Below are positions 21,183 to 31,440 of a stretch of DNA of 64,000 bases, piece by piece. A program made the translations under genes and the position numbers. The notes under the pieces were generated by a model. The model saw only the letters and a list, made by a program, of their open reading frames with translations. It was not told where the DNA came from and did no database searches. The first letter of the stretch is position 1, and each line of letters begins with the position of its first letter. The DNA is from Breviolum minutum Mf 1.05b.01 (lineage: Eukaryota; Sar; Dinophyceae; Suessiales; Symbiodiniaceae), in the NCBI GenBank assembly GCA_000507305.1, contig DF239087.1, forward strand, positions 217,234 to 281,233, in the 5' to 3' direction.

Positions 21183-21302
21183 CTAGGTGGTGGTTGAACC
21201 ACCCATCTCAAAAATATGCGACCGTCAAATTGGATCATTTCCCCGGCCCAAATAGGGATGAAAATAATAATAATGATAAATCTTTGAAACCACCACCTAG
21301 TA
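21183..21302. mobile_element. Family H MITE
   Basis: CTAGGTGGTGGTTGAACCAC at the left pairs with GAAACCACCACCTAG at the right; core TTGGATCATTTCCCCGG. Confidence 0.85.
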
Positions 21303-21305
21303 ACT

Positions 21306-21425
21306 TATAGCCACTATAACCCCTAGAAATGGCCGAAACATAAATTTGGGTAACTGGTCTTGTTTCTCCACATAATAAATGGAGTTACCCATCTTGTTTG
21401 GGTCATGGGGAGTTTCCCCATGACC
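21306..21425. mobile_element. Family J repeat
   Basis: Shares CCCCTAGAAATGGCCGAAA and GGGTAACTGG with 33199-33290, and has inner inverted arms TGGGTAACTGGTCTTG / AGTTACCCATCTTG. Confidence 0.55.
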
Positions 21426-21556
21426 CAACCACTTGGAGCCCTGAAAAAATCCCCTTCGGACCTCTCGTCCCGAAAGTCGCTTCAAATTTGGTATCGATGG
21501 GTGGAGCACATTGGCCATAACCATGAGAACCTGAAAAATAGCGAGCCTTGTGGTTA

Positions 21557-21665
21557 CCCAAATGAAGTTTAACAGTTTACCTATGAAAAATGGTGGTTGG
21601 AAGACGAGCCTTTCCTTTTGGGTTTAGGTAACTTTTCAGGGGCGAGCTGTTAAACTTCGGGCCTT
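21557..21665. mobile_element. Family D MITE (AAGTTTAACAG subfamily)
   Basis: AAATGAAGTTTAACAGTTTA at the left pairs with AGCTGTTAAACTTCGGG at the right. The same subfamily recurs at 21788-21910. Confidence 0.8.
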
Positions 21666-21787
21666 CCTTTCCATTGAAATCCTCCTTGTTTAAAAACGGG
21701 ATCCGTATTATCTCATGGTGTATTATAGTCTAGTCCCTATATAACTGGGTGGTATAATCCCCTATATACACTCATATTTTTCATTGC

Positions 21788-21910
21788 TCAAATGAAGTTT
21801 AACAGTTCGCCCCTGAAATTCTACCGCCCCAAAACGTTGCGCCGGATCGTCCGGATCGTCTAAACGTCAAACCATCCTTTTTCAGGGGTAAACTCGCCGT
21901 TCAACTTCGG
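21788..21910. mobile_element. Family D MITE (AAGTTTAACAG subfamily)
   Basis: AAATGAAGTTTAACAGTTCG at the left, ACTCGCCGTTCAACTTCGGG at the right, with CCCCTGAAATTCTACC / TTTTTCAGGGG inner arms. Confidence 0.8.
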
Positions 21911-22149
21911 GGGGGTTCACCTCCAAGATTCTGAGGTTTTGGCCTCAAAATTCTGAGGTGTTGGCCTCTTATGTGGCAAAGAAATTCCGTGGAAATCTCA
22001 TCCCCCACGAAATGGCTGGGAGATGGTGATTTCAATTCCAGTTGCCAACATCTTCTGTACTGGAAAGGTCAAAAAAAAGGACAAAAGTAAAGGTTTGTCC
22101 GTTTATGTACCTTCAGAAATGGATGCTGTTTGGTGACTTTTGACCATGA

Positions 22150-22345
22150 CCATGACACCTGTGATTGTCTCTTGTCTTTGCGACCAAATGCAGGCTGAGA
22201 GACTGCAGCCCTCACCAGGGCCACCACTACTTCCCAGCAAGCAGTTCCTGGGAGACATGGCACTTCAAAACTACAGTAGTTGGTTGGAGATGTCTTCTCT
22301 TCATGAAAGGAAAATTCTTCTTTCCATCCTGAACTTGTTCGGGTC
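22150..22345 (-). CDS. Probable coding region, frame unresolved
   Basis: Open minus-strand frames include CLPGTACWEVVVALVRAAVS within a 143-residue frame, and NCLLGSSGGPGEGCSLSACI. A plus-strand frame (LPSKQFLGDMALQNYSSWLE) is also open. GC-richer than its flanks, so it probably contains an exon. Confidence 0.4.
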
Positions 22346-22930
22346 CTTGGAGTTTTAGCACCATTGCACTTTACATTCAGAGTATATACTTTTGTAGATG
22401 TGTTTTGAATGCTGTGTGTATATTTACGTGGATAACCTTTTTGAACAAAACAGAATGCAGACTTCAAACGTGTCTCTCTTCTGTTGATATTCATCATCAA
22501 AAAACAGAGGCAAAACTTCTCCTAGAAATGACTCATCCCTGGCATCCCTTCAGAAAAGAGGTAATTTTGAAACAAGACCCTATGAAAAAACGCAAATCTC
22601 AACGGTTGGGTGGCACGACCCATATCTTTTTCTTGCAAAACTATCTCGGCCACGCAGGACCCATAGCATCCACGGGACTGGTACCTTTACCTACATTTGC
22701 TTGATTTTTTGTGGTACATGTAGGTATATTTTATATTATATATATATTTATTTATTTATTTTTATGATATATACCAGTCCCATGGATCTGTCATGGGTCA
22801 TGATATTTGACCATCAACTGAAATGTTGCAGTTGATGGTCATCTAAATCGCGAGAACCAACCAAAAGATTTCATGTGATTTCAGGACAAATTTGCTAGGC
22901 TTGGCGGAAACAGTTAAGTATTGCTACTGA

Positions 22931-23035
22931 TCCCCTCTAGTAAACTAACATGGCGAAAATGGACCTTTTGAAGATGTATTTCCCTATTGATGATGGGCAT
23001 GTTCCAGCCAGCCATGTTAGTTTACTAGAGTGTGT
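22931..23035. mobile_element. Family C MITE
   Basis: CCCTCTAGTAAACTAACATG at the left pairs with CATGTTAGTTTACTAGAGTG at the right. Confidence 0.85.
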
Positions 23036-23256
23036 CCTTTTACTGATATGTTTCAACCCAATCTCCCACCAAAAAAAACTACTTCCCTAGGCCTAAACTC
23101 CAAGGTACAGGCCATCATCGTCACATAGCATCTTTGGCCAGTAACGTGTGCCTGGCGTCTAATTTCCTCGTGAAAAGTGAAGGACTGGTCATTGCTTTAT
23201 GGATGTTGACTGGAGACGGTCATCAGGTCAGGTTTGAGTTTAAACAAAACGAATTT

Positions 23257-23345
23257 ACAAACAAACAAACAAACAAACAAACAAACAAACAAACAAACAA
23301 ACAAACAAACAGACAGACAGACAAACAAACAAACAAACAAACAAA
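23257..23345. repeat. (AAAC)n microsatellite with CAGA interruption
   Basis: About 22 tetramers ACAA with three CAGA units inside. The Lys-Gln-Thr-Asn runs translated from it are not a gene. Confidence 0.95.
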
Positions 23346-23609
23346 GCAACCATAGAACCCCACATGATCTTAACAAGACAAGATCTTAGTTTTTTGGTGA
23401 AAAAAAAAAGACGTTCTGATAAGGGGGCCCATTTTCCCACCCTTTTGAAACACCCTGGACCGATGGACGTTTCCACCTTTCCAACTGTTGGGACGTTTCC
23501 ACCTTTCAAAGGCTCCAACCTTCAAGGTCGTTGGATCTTTTGAAAAAGATTCGCTGTGAAAAAAAAGCCGGAAACTTGGGGGGGATCCCAACTTTTGGGG
23601 ATGTTATAG

Positions 23610-23830
23610 ATGTATAGATATATATCATATATATATATATACACAATTATATATATATACATGTACATGTATACACACATGTAATCATGAACGTATGTAT
23701 ATATATATAAATATATATTATATATATATACACATCGATATATACATATATCTTCATATGTATGCATAAAACAAATGAATAACATTTATAATATCATTGA
23801 TGTATATATGTAAATACGTGTATAATATAT
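23610..23830. repeat. (TA)n-rich low-complexity DNA
   Basis: Mixed TATATA, ACATGTACATG and ATACAC repeats with no coding signal. Confidence 0.8.
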
Positions 23831-24086
23831 TCTAGATACATCCGTCAGAGTTTTCTGAGGTTACACCACTCTTCCCTGACTATTCCCGGGAAAAAACACC
23901 TGTCAGCTTGTCTGGAGTGCAAAAGTCGTGAAAATCATCGGGTGGAATGAGAAAATTCCTCAAGGCACCGGCCAAAAAGCTGGTTTTTTCCACAGATTTT
24001 TTGTGATCGAATTGGTAAGGAGTGCTATGAGTGCCCAGATGATTTTTGGTTTTATCTATAATATTATATGTGTTGATAATTATCTA

Positions 24087-24362
24087 TACAGCTGACTTAT
24101 ACTCTAAAAAAACATAAGGTACAAGAGCTGAGCGTCCTCTAAAACCATCTGAATTCTTTTTCATGAGTCTTCCTTCGCCACAAGCATCCGAAAACACACA
24201 TAGGGGTGAGCTTTGTGGATTCATGGGGCGGGTTTTTACCAGTTTTCCAAGGACATGCAACCATAGCAACAATGGGTTGGGCCGGATGACCCGGTCCACA
24301 GAATAACCAATTGCAATCAACGAGTAAGTAAGACATCCGGCTAACCACCTCCGGGATGTACT
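24087..24362 (-). CDS. Large coding exon, probable membrane protein
   Basis: Acceptor ATATACGCAG, then an open frame of about 90 residues: WLAGCLTYSLIAIGYSVDRV, RPNPLLLWLHVLGKLVK, SSPLCVFSDACGEGRLM, ending SALVPYVFLEYKSAV and TAA. The first part is hydrophobic. A second frame (PIVAMVACPWKTGKNPP) is also open to 24139, so the frame is a judgement. No family recognised. Confidence 0.5.
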
Positions 24363-24433
24363 GCGTATATATACATATATATATATATAAGAATTCTCAA
24401 AAAAAATAGAGACACAAAATCCTAATATCAACC

Positions 24434-24530
24434 TAGTTGGTGGTTTCAGCCCAGTTGAAAAATATTAGTCAAAATGGGAATCTTCCCCAAATAGGGGTGA
24501 AAATAAAAAATATTCAAAACCACCACCTAG
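24434..24530. mobile_element. Family H MITE
   Basis: CTAGTTGGTGGTTTCAGCCC at the left pairs with CAAAACCACCACCTAG at the right. Confidence 0.9.
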
Positions 24531-24845
24531 CAGGACCTAGCAACTGGTGATTGGATTTCTAAACCATCAACAGTCTGAAAAAAAACATTTTTTGGAACCT
24601 AAGAACCACCCAATGGAAAACCCAGGAAATTTCACTCCTTGGAGTCTGAAAACTTCCAAACCCTCCATGACTTTGGGTATTTCCGTTCCATTTTCCCGGG
24701 AAAATTCACCTTTAACTTAAAAACTCAGCACTTGACCCTGCCATGCCACTGTAGGCCGGGGCCAATTGCACCGCGAGCAGCCTGGTGGAAAATTTCTCTC
24801 CGGTTGTGTCTGACATTTTTTTAACACACTTTCTATTTCAGGGTT

Positions 24846-24955
24846 TATATGGGTGTTTCCTAAAATGGTGGTACCCCAAAATGGATGGTTTACATGGAAA
24901 ACCCTATGAAAATAGATGATTTGGGGGTACCACCATTTTCGGAAACACCAATATA
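24846..24955. mobile_element. Family F MITE
   Basis: ATATGGGTGTTTCCTAAAAT at the left pairs with ATTTTCGGAAACACCAATAT at the right. Confidence 0.9.
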
Positions 24956-25358
24956 TATTCCCCGATTTCACTGAGGCCGGAGGTCTTTTATTCATCCTGG
25001 ATCCTGGCAGGATGTGTGTTCAAAGTCTTTGATGTGCCAAAATCTCCCTGATGAGGACCCGAGGATTGCCAAAAGTCAGGATATGACCCGTGGCCCCTAT
25101 GTATCTGCATAAATCTAGACTATACATATTGGCGCAGCATGCGTTGGTGTTGCACACTGGGGGCAAAAATGGTGGTCCCTGTTTTCAAGACACGATGCAT
25201 CGCAAGTAGCGACACAAGCCAAATTTCATTTTCGAAAACTTCCTCCAGCATTTCTCACCTCTGCAACATGTTACTTGAAACACTTAACATCACTTAACTA
25301 CAAATCGGTCTTGCTGAAATGCACTCATGGGTTCAAAAAAAAAGTCTGCAATCATCCT

Positions 25359-25476
25359 GTTCATGGTTCAGAAATCCTGCCAACCAGTTGAGGGAACGGT
25401 AGTTTATCCCCATTATTTACAAGGTTTTATATATATGCCAGGTGGTTGGCCTTCGGATTTCTGAACCATCAACAGT
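25359..25476. mobile_element. Family A MITE
   Basis: TTCATGGTTCAGAAATCCTG at the left pairs with GGATTTCTGAACCATCAACA at the right. Confidence 0.8.
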
Positions 25477-25509
25477 CCCTCACTCCAAGGCCCTCTCAAC
25501 GCACCTCAT

Positions 25510-25650
25510 GTGCGATCCAAATCGGTTCGCTCAAACACCGATTGACAATCCGGAGCCTCAACGGGTTCCGACGATGCCACGATGCACGTCGCGGAGGTTT
25601 CTGTCGTTGGGGGTGGGCGGAGTAGTTCTTCTTTTCAAAAGGAGGGTGTT
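25510..25650 (-). CDS. Probable coding exon, frame unresolved
   Basis: One minus-strand frame reads EELLRPPPTTETSATCIVAS then EPVEAPDCQSVFERTDLD to TGA. Another runs on to a donor-like GAG|GTGCGT (RLRIVNRCLSEPIWIAHE). Either could be real. Confidence 0.4.
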
Positions 25651-25672
25651 GATGTTGACAAACGTAAAATGA

Positions 25673-25779
25673 GTACCCTCTGGTAAACTAACATAGCAAT
25701 GGAATATCCCCATTTTCAATAGGAAATACACCTTCAAAGGGTCCATGTTCCATTGCTATCTTAGTTTACCGGAGTGTAT
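25673..25779. mobile_element. Family C MITE
   Basis: GTACCCTCTGGTAAACTAAC at the left pairs with TTAGTTTACCGGAGTGTA at the right. Confidence 0.9.
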
Positions 25780-26012
25780 CTAAAATCTAATTAGGAAGGA
25801 TGATAATGATGCTATGAAATTTGGTGCTTCCAAATTGGAAGATTCCAACATTGCTCATGTCATTCCAGTCATTCCATCCGGTCCACTTGGATTTCTAGAG
25901 TGGAAACCCAATCTTTCTGGAGGAATCGTCGGAAAATTTTCCCCAAAACAAAACGTCGGGTTTCTTACAAATCACATGTGGCGAGGACATGGAAAGCTTT
26001 TAAGCTGATTGA

Positions 26013-26122
26013 TACCCTCCCTGAAACTAACATTTTCGCGCCCAAAAATGGATGGTTTGCATACGATTGTTTCGTTTTGGGATGGCCTATGTTCAGGCGC
26101 TATGTTAGTTTCAGGGAGTGTA
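26013..26122. mobile_element. Family D MITE
   Basis: ACCCTCCCTGAAACTAACAT at the left pairs with ATGTTAGTTTCAGGGAGTGT at the right. Confidence 0.9.
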
Positions 26123-26269
26123 AGTGTAAGTCATAAAGATTCCTTGAACGGGGGGGTTCATAATTATCCCTAAACTGGTCTTGAAGTTCATCCTCAATAT
26201 TTTACGGCCGAAAAATAACCAGAGATCCCTTTGTTGTTTCATGGCTCACTCAGTACACTTTCACAGCAT

Positions 26270-26410
26270 GTCTGACATTTTACATTTACGATGTGGATGT
26301 TCCATTGCTATCACACCATTCCTTCGTAAAGGGGCACGAAATGCCGCGCACAGTGCCAACCAAATAAAAGATTCTTGTCGCACTGGTACTCCACCGAGCC
26401 TTAGATCTTA
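26270..26410 (-). CDS. Possible coding exon
   Basis: The minus strand reads DLRLGGVPVRQESFIWLALC then AAFRAPLRRNGVIAMEHPHR. A plus-strand frame is open too. A donor-like GAATG|GTGTGA lies inside. Confidence 0.4.
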
Positions 26411-26599
26411 TACAGTATCATGTTTTTGTTGGGTGTTGCTACTCTAGTTTAACAATTCCTTTTGTGGATCTCTCCTTGACAATTCTCAAGGTGTATTGCC
26501 AGTAGGTGTGCTTTTTTTTAATGTCAAAAAATTGGGACCCCCAAAATCATTTGACAAATAACAAGAACTTTCAGAAAAACTCAGATGTTTTCATAGACC

Positions 26600-26685
26600 T
26601 CCAGGCATCTTGGGACAGGGCTACACCCCAGGGCATCCCTGGCCTCTTCACGGGGCATGGCGTTGTGGTCGTAGTCCTAAGCTCG
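26600..26685 (-). CDS. Possible coding exon
   Basis: CTCGAGCTTAG acceptor, then TTTTTPCPVKRPGMPWGVAL and SQDAWRSM. Confidence 0.4.
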
Positions 26686-27001
26686 AGTTTTTAAGGGGTT
26701 TTTCAAGGAACAGCAAGAGAAGGACGGGTTCCAAAAAAAGAACAAAAAACAACATTCTTAAAATAGACGTAGATGCTCGAAACATGCTGTTTCATAATCA
26801 TGATCCAAGTTCGTTTTACGAACTTCTATCATCTACATTGATCCCCTGAAAAAAATATCTATGTGATCCATTTACACTCTCAAAAACTAGCGAATATACC
26901 CTGAAAGTGATGGTTTTTTCTCAAGGAATTTCCTTTCAACTCTTGGGAAATCGTGGATCACTTCCATCCACCATTTCGGAATTTCGTGATCAGAGTTTAA
27001 G

Positions 27002-27054
27002 ATGCGAAAAAACTATTGAAGAGGATGGCCAATCTTCAGATTACCCTCCCTGAA
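27002..27054 (+). CDS. Exon upstream of an element-derived intron
   Basis: The plus-strand frame AKKLLKRMANLQITLPE ends exactly at GTGAGT. The last five residues are encoded by the left terminal repeat of the family D element. It joins in phase 0 to the exon at 27198-27322. The acceptor TTTAAG at 26996-27001 is a guess. Confidence 0.5.
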
Positions 27055-27203
27055 GTGAGTTTTTCAGCGAGTAGAAATCCCCTGAAAAATGGTGGTTGAA
27101 TGGAAAAGGAAGACGACTTTCCGCCGGATCTCCGGCTTCCTATTGGGTAATTCGGTCAAATTTTTCAGGGGCAAAAATTCCTGTAAGACTTCGGGAGGTC
27201 AAA
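27040..27203. mobile_element. Family D element acting as an intron (27055-27197)
   Basis: Left arm ACCCTCCCTGAAGTGAGTTT, right arm AAGACTTCGGGAGGT, inner arms CCCCTGAAAAATGG and ATTTTTCAGGGGC. On the plus strand the donor GTGAGT (27055-27060) lies in the left terminal repeat and the acceptor GGGAG (27193-27197) in the right one. Both flanking frames are open and in phase. Confidence 0.7.
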
Positions 27204-27322
27204 CGGTTCCAATTCTTGGACGTTGGATTGCGATCGCGATGTTTCAATGTTTCAGCCGTTCGGAGGGCCATCTATTGGGCCGTCAGATTTCTGCTAGAAA
27301 TGTTGACCACTCTGGAAAAAAG
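27198..27322 (+). CDS. Plus-strand coding exon, unrecognised
   Basis: The acceptor is CTTCGGGAG and the donor GTAGGT at 27323. The 125-nt exon reads VKRFQFLDVGLRSRCFNVS then AVRRAIYWAVRFLLEMLTT and LEK. The regular mix of basic and hydrophobic residues suggests amphipathic helices. The minus strand is interrupted by stops, so the plus strand is preferred. Family unknown. Confidence 0.6.
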
Positions 27323-27660
27323 GTAGGTACCAAACACCCCCGTGGGTAAAGGATGCCATTGGAAAACTGAAGATTAATATACATCTTCTAATTTCAAACA
27401 AAGGAAGAGATCATCTTTGGTGGCAACCATTCCTAGGAGTCCGGGAAATAATGGGAGTATGTACATCCGAAGGTATTCAAACAAGTGTATATTGTTCCAT
27501 GGCTTCAAAAATGATGAAAACCCCAGTGGATCAGGGCCCTTCTTTCCCTAAGACATGACCATTCAAATCCTCCTGCCTTTTCCTACATCACCAAGCCACG
27601 TGCTAGGGGTAGTAGGCTTCCTCGGTTGTTTTTTTCGTTGGCACGTTGAGAGGCATTGAG

Positions 27661-27757
27661 GTACCCTCCATGGGACTAACATATCCCACGTGGGGAAGTT
27701 CGGAAACTCATCGACTCAAAAGTGCATTTTGGGGATATGTTAGTTCCCAAGAGGGTA
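27661..27757. mobile_element. Family B MITE
   Basis: TACCCTCCATGGGACTAACA at the left pairs with TGTTAGTTCCCAAGAGGGTA at the right. Confidence 0.9.
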
Positions 27758-28085
27758 ATCAACACTCCTGAGTGTGTTGGGCCCCAAGTCCTCCTGAATT
27801 GCTTGAAAGTCGGGTTTTTCATGGGCCCGCAAAAGGCATTGAAAGGAGTCCATTTTGAATCCTCCCTACTCAACAAGGGTTTTTTTCAGTGATCTTTCAC
27901 CCACAAACAAAAACAAAAAAAAAACTTCGGCCCCAAAAAGATGTTACTCAAAAAATCCAGGCTTTTCGGCCTTGGAATCCTCATCCTGTAGCTACAGGAT
28001 AGCTACCTTTCCAGGAAACCAACTTATCAATATTAACAAGACATGTTTTTTTCAGAAAAACAATTCTGGCTTTGGTGATCAATGC

Positions 28086-28199
28086 TACTGTTGATGGTTC
28101 AGAAATCCTGCTAACCAGTTGAGGTTGGTAGTTTATCCCCTCATTTACAGTGTTTTATACATCCCAGGTGGTTGACCGGCTTTCTTCCATCAACAGTAG
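28086..28199. mobile_element. Family A MITE
   Basis: TACTGTTGATGGTTCAGAAA at the left; TTTCTTCCATCAACAGTA at the right. A near-consensus copy. Confidence 0.9.
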
Positions 28200-28482
28200 G
28201 TACCTTTTTGTTTGCAAAAAACACACATCAATAGAAATTGAAAATTTTAATTGTTTTTTCGTGGCAAAGTTGCACCGTTTCAAACTAGTCACTGTTACGC
28301 CGATGTCTGGGGAAACTATTCTGATTCATCAATAATGCGCTAAATTTAATCACAAAGTTGAATTCATGTGTGCCAGGGTCTAAACTCCTTATCTTGGTTA
28401 TGGTCATCCCACCTTTCATAGGGAATCCTTACAATTGGTATATAAAACCTTACCAGAATGCCTTAAGGTTGATGAATGCTTA

Positions 28483-28585
28483 TCTAGTTGGTGGTTTTTC
28501 ACCACCCATTAAAAAAAATATGCGCAAGTCAAATTGGATCATGTTTTGAACAGGGGAAAATTTCCAAAATATTTGAGTTGCCACC
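28483..28585. mobile_element. Family H MITE, diverged
   Basis: CTAGTTGGTGGTTTTTCACC at the left; ATTTGAGTTGCCACCA at the right. Confidence 0.6.
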
Positions 28586-28599
28586 AAGCAGTGAAAAAT

Positions 28600-28990
28600 T
28601 CATTCATATGTGCTCAACAGTGTTGTCAACTCATGTGTGACCCAATGGTTTTTTTTGCTTTGCCCAAGGAGCTGGTAGAAGCTGCAGTAACCTTCATAAA
28701 ACCCCTCCTGACGGTCGGATTGCCCGCGTCACAGGGCCGATTGGGTGACGGCTTGTTGAGTGAAGATTGACCTATCTTCGTGATCGTAACTGGGGGTTGG
28801 CTTTTTGTTTAACCTTGCTGAACCCACAAGGTCCATGTATGGATTATTTACCTGCCCTACATGGATCCTTTGGGAAAGAGTTACTAAATTCAGCAATCAT
28901 CCCAGTGTGCTGGTTTGGGAGGTTACTTTCTTTGACATAGCAGCATCTAAAATTAAGATACGTCTTGATGTCCTAAGTGCAAAGAAATAA
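28600..28990. CDS. Coding-like stretch, strand unresolved
   Basis: The plus strand reads ALPKELVEAAVTFIKPLL then TVGLPASQGRLGDGLLSED to a stop, and further on FTCPTWILWERVTKFSNHP and WEVTFFDIAASKIKIRLD. The minus strand has GQSSLNKPSPNRPCDAGNP. The plus strand looks slightly better, but no splice pair was fixed. Confidence 0.35.
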
Positions 28991-29219
28991 ATAGAAACAA
29001 TCCAAAACCATTGATGTCTTTTGAGAATTTCCTACTGACAAATGAACTATGTCCGTTTGATTTGAGTGTTGAGACACCTCATACACACAAACATAATCTA
29101 AAGAAAGTGCCTGTTATAATACGTAGATCAAAACATGACAAAACATCTTGACGCATTGATATGTGCGTATGCATTCCTTGATTCAAAACAATAATTGCAT
29201 TGGAGACTTGGGACACGTG

Positions 29220-29377
29220 AGCCACGCCAAAAAAAACGGCCCTTACTTTCCATGAAATGCTGGTTGTTGAATAGGGATCCCTATGATGGTTTTTAATCCC
29301 CACATAACTGGGTAGGGTAGGATTTCATCCCCGACAAATCCCCTAAACAACCAGGGGCCCTTTTTTCATTGCTCACA
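29220..29377. mobile_element. Family E MITE (TGAGC.A.GAAAAAA ends)
   Basis: Left arm GTGAGCCACGCCAAAAAAAA, right arm TTTTTTCATTGCTCA. Core AATAGGGATCCCTATGATGG and CCCCACATAACTGGGTAGGG. About 155 bp; the most uniform of the larger families. Confidence 0.85.
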
Positions 29378-29559
29378 TGATGAAAATGATCTTTTACGAC
29401 ATGGCTGAACCCCCACAATGTCCGACAATTTTTTGACACTTCGCAATTCCATGGCAACTCCTTGCCTCATGAAGTGATTTTAGAAAAAAGAGTCAAAACT
29501 TGAGCACCAAAAAGATGTTGTTTGCACACCAAAAAAAACAGCAGTTCAAATGATCTCAC

Positions 29560-29733
29560 CACTTCTCCCCCGCCACCTTTCTGAAGCAAACCTTTGCCAT
29601 CTAACTTCAAGCCTCTCCAGCGTTTCACACCCGGGAGGTTGCCTCTCCTGGGAAGGCAATTGCATAGTACTACATGGTGTATTTGAAGCCAATCCTTCTG
29701 GAAGACATGCCCAGTTGGCACTGTTTTTGGAAC
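29560..29733 (-). CDS. Coding exon with canonical splice sites
   Basis: Acceptor CGACCCTTCCAG at 29735-29734, 174 nt, donor GTGAGA at 29559. It reads SKNSANWACLPEGLASNTPC, STMQLPSQERQPPGCETL, ERLEVRWQRFASERWRGRS. The start is Cys- and Pro-rich and the end is Arg- and Glu-rich. Other frames are open but do not have both splice sites. Family unknown. Confidence 0.65.
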
Positions 29734-29774
29734 CTGGAAGGGTCGAGTCCAATGGATTCTTGTTGGACCGTTTT

Positions 29775-29870
29775 GTTGATGGAAACTAAACCTGTCTGAA
29801 CCACCAGGTTTAGATACACTTGTTACATACCCTGAACTGGTGAACGAATAAAACCTCCATCAACGGTATG
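29775..29870. mobile_element. Family A MITE, diverged
   Basis: GTTGATGGAAACTAAACCTG at the left; CCTCCATCAACGGTA at the right. Confidence 0.6.
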
Positions 29871-30019
29871 GGAGGAAGTCTTTACAAATGATGTGCCTAT
29901 GCTCAATGATATACAGCCACCAGCTGAATGCCTGCTGCAGAAGGGGTCAACACTGCACCAAATCAAACCAAACCACTGAATCACTCTAAAGATGAGGATA
30001 TACAGAAGTAACTTGCATC

Positions 30020-30198
30020 AGTTGAGCTACGAAAAAAAAACGGCCTTTACTTTCCATGAAATACTGGTTGTCTTATAGGGACCCTTATAATGGTTCATGA
30101 AAATCCCCACACAACTGGGTAGGGTAGGTAGGATTTCATCCCCAACAAATCCATACAAATCCCCTAAACAACCAAGGGCCTTTTTTTCATTGCTCAGG
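30020..30198. mobile_element. Family E MITE
   Basis: Left GTTGAGCTACGAAAAAAAAA, right TTTTTTTCATTGCTCA. It carries an extra TAGGTAGG and ACAAATCC repeat compared with 29220-29377. Confidence 0.85.
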
Positions 30199-30295
30199 TT
30201 GATCCCTCACTGTGAAGGACGGTCCCCCATGAAATCCAAAACGTAGTTTCTTAAAGGAGAAGCTGGCATGTTTGGAAAATTATTCTGCATGACAT

Positions 30296-30418
30296 TTCCC
30301 CCCCCCCCCGAAAACCCACATCACAATGGAAAAACAACCATGAATGAAGATGTATCTGTATCTCCTATTGAAAAGATGCTGCTTTTCCAGCCAGCCGTGT
30401 TATTTTTCAGAGGGGTAA
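30296..30418. mobile_element. Family C/D-related MITE
   Basis: CCCCGAAAACCCACATCACA at the left; GTGTTATTTTTCAGAGGGGT at the right; core AACCATGAATGAAGATGTAT as at 43945-44057. Confidence 0.65.
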
Positions 30419-30429
30419 CTGCCTTGCAG

Positions 30430-30575
30430 TTGTTCAAATTGTCCTTTCCAATCATCATAATGATGAAGCTACTCAGAAACTGAATCTCTACATCCTGATT
30501 CAAAAAATCCGGCATGCAATTGAAAAACTCGTAAAGATTGTTACGTTTCATACCTTGGAAGTAACAAGTGTGCTC
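30430..30575 (-). CDS. Coding exon, unrecognised
   Basis: The minus strand reads AEHTCYFQGMKRNNLYEFFN, CMPDFLNQDVEIQFLSSF and IIMMIGKDNLNNC up to the element at 30296-30418. An alternative frame upstream (30581-30769) ends at a good donor, AAG|GTATGA, so two overlapping interpretations exist. Confidence 0.45.
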
Positions 30576-31019
30576 AGCCTTCAAACAAGTGGATCTAGAA
30601 ATCTGAAGGTGTTTTCCTGACTATGTGAGGTACATGAGAAAACCGCTTCACTGCTCTGCAGCATGATAATCTTTCTGGTGAAGCAAACATGGAAGCAACG
30701 CTCTTTCTTCGCTTGGCTCAACATAATGAGAACTCTTGAGAATGTGTGGTTTCTTGCCAAAAAAAGCAACGTACGCTATAATATGTACATATTTTTCAGT
30801 CATCTCTAGCGTATATTACATAACAGCAATACTTCAAATTTGAATCGCACATCTATGGGTATCTAAATCACGGTGAAAGGCTCTCTGGGAGAAGGATTCA
30901 CATCTGGATGTTCCCCCCTACAATGGTTGAATAGCACTTTCTGTGATTGCACCCTAACGAAAAAGGGCAGCTAGTGACCACAGGACACCAGGAAGCTATA
31001 ACAAGCACCCTTCATGATG

Positions 31020-31140
31020 TTCTCTGGGCAATTGCCAGGGTAATGATCCAGAGTAATACACTGCAGCTCGTCTTTTTCATCGCCTCACAACGGCCATTGA
31101 GCCACGAAAAGCCTCCCTTATTGGGCTACGAATAAAACGG
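31020..31140. CDS. Coding-like region, strand unresolved
   Basis: The minus strand has MKKTSCSVLLWIITLAIAQ starting at an ATG near 31085, which looks like a signal peptide but meets a stop three codons later unless spliced. The plus strand has HDVLWAIARVMIQSNTLQLV. Neither is confirmed. Confidence 0.3.
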
Positions 31141-31199
31141 ATTCTGGGAATCATTTCAAGGACCATATTTAGCATAAATCGTCAGTCTATAGAGGGTTC

Positions 31200-31440
31200 C
31201 TGGAGGGTTGTACAAATATTTTATGTATGAATATTTATATATATATATATATATCATATATACATATACTGAATTTTGATTCATATAATTCCAATTTCCC
31301 AACCAACCAATAACCTTCCAGAGATGTTTCTTTCACCTTCTTCAATTAAAGGCTGCAGGTGAGGATTCAAAGTTGGGTTCAACTGTTTGTTACAAGCAAA
31401 AAAATTGGACACATACTCCCCTGAAAACAAAAGCATATGC
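31200..31440. other. Non-coding, AT-rich
   Basis: (TA)n at 31236-31262, then DNA with no clear exon. The start of a family D-like element (CATACTCCCCTGAAAAC) is near 31415. Confidence 0.5.
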
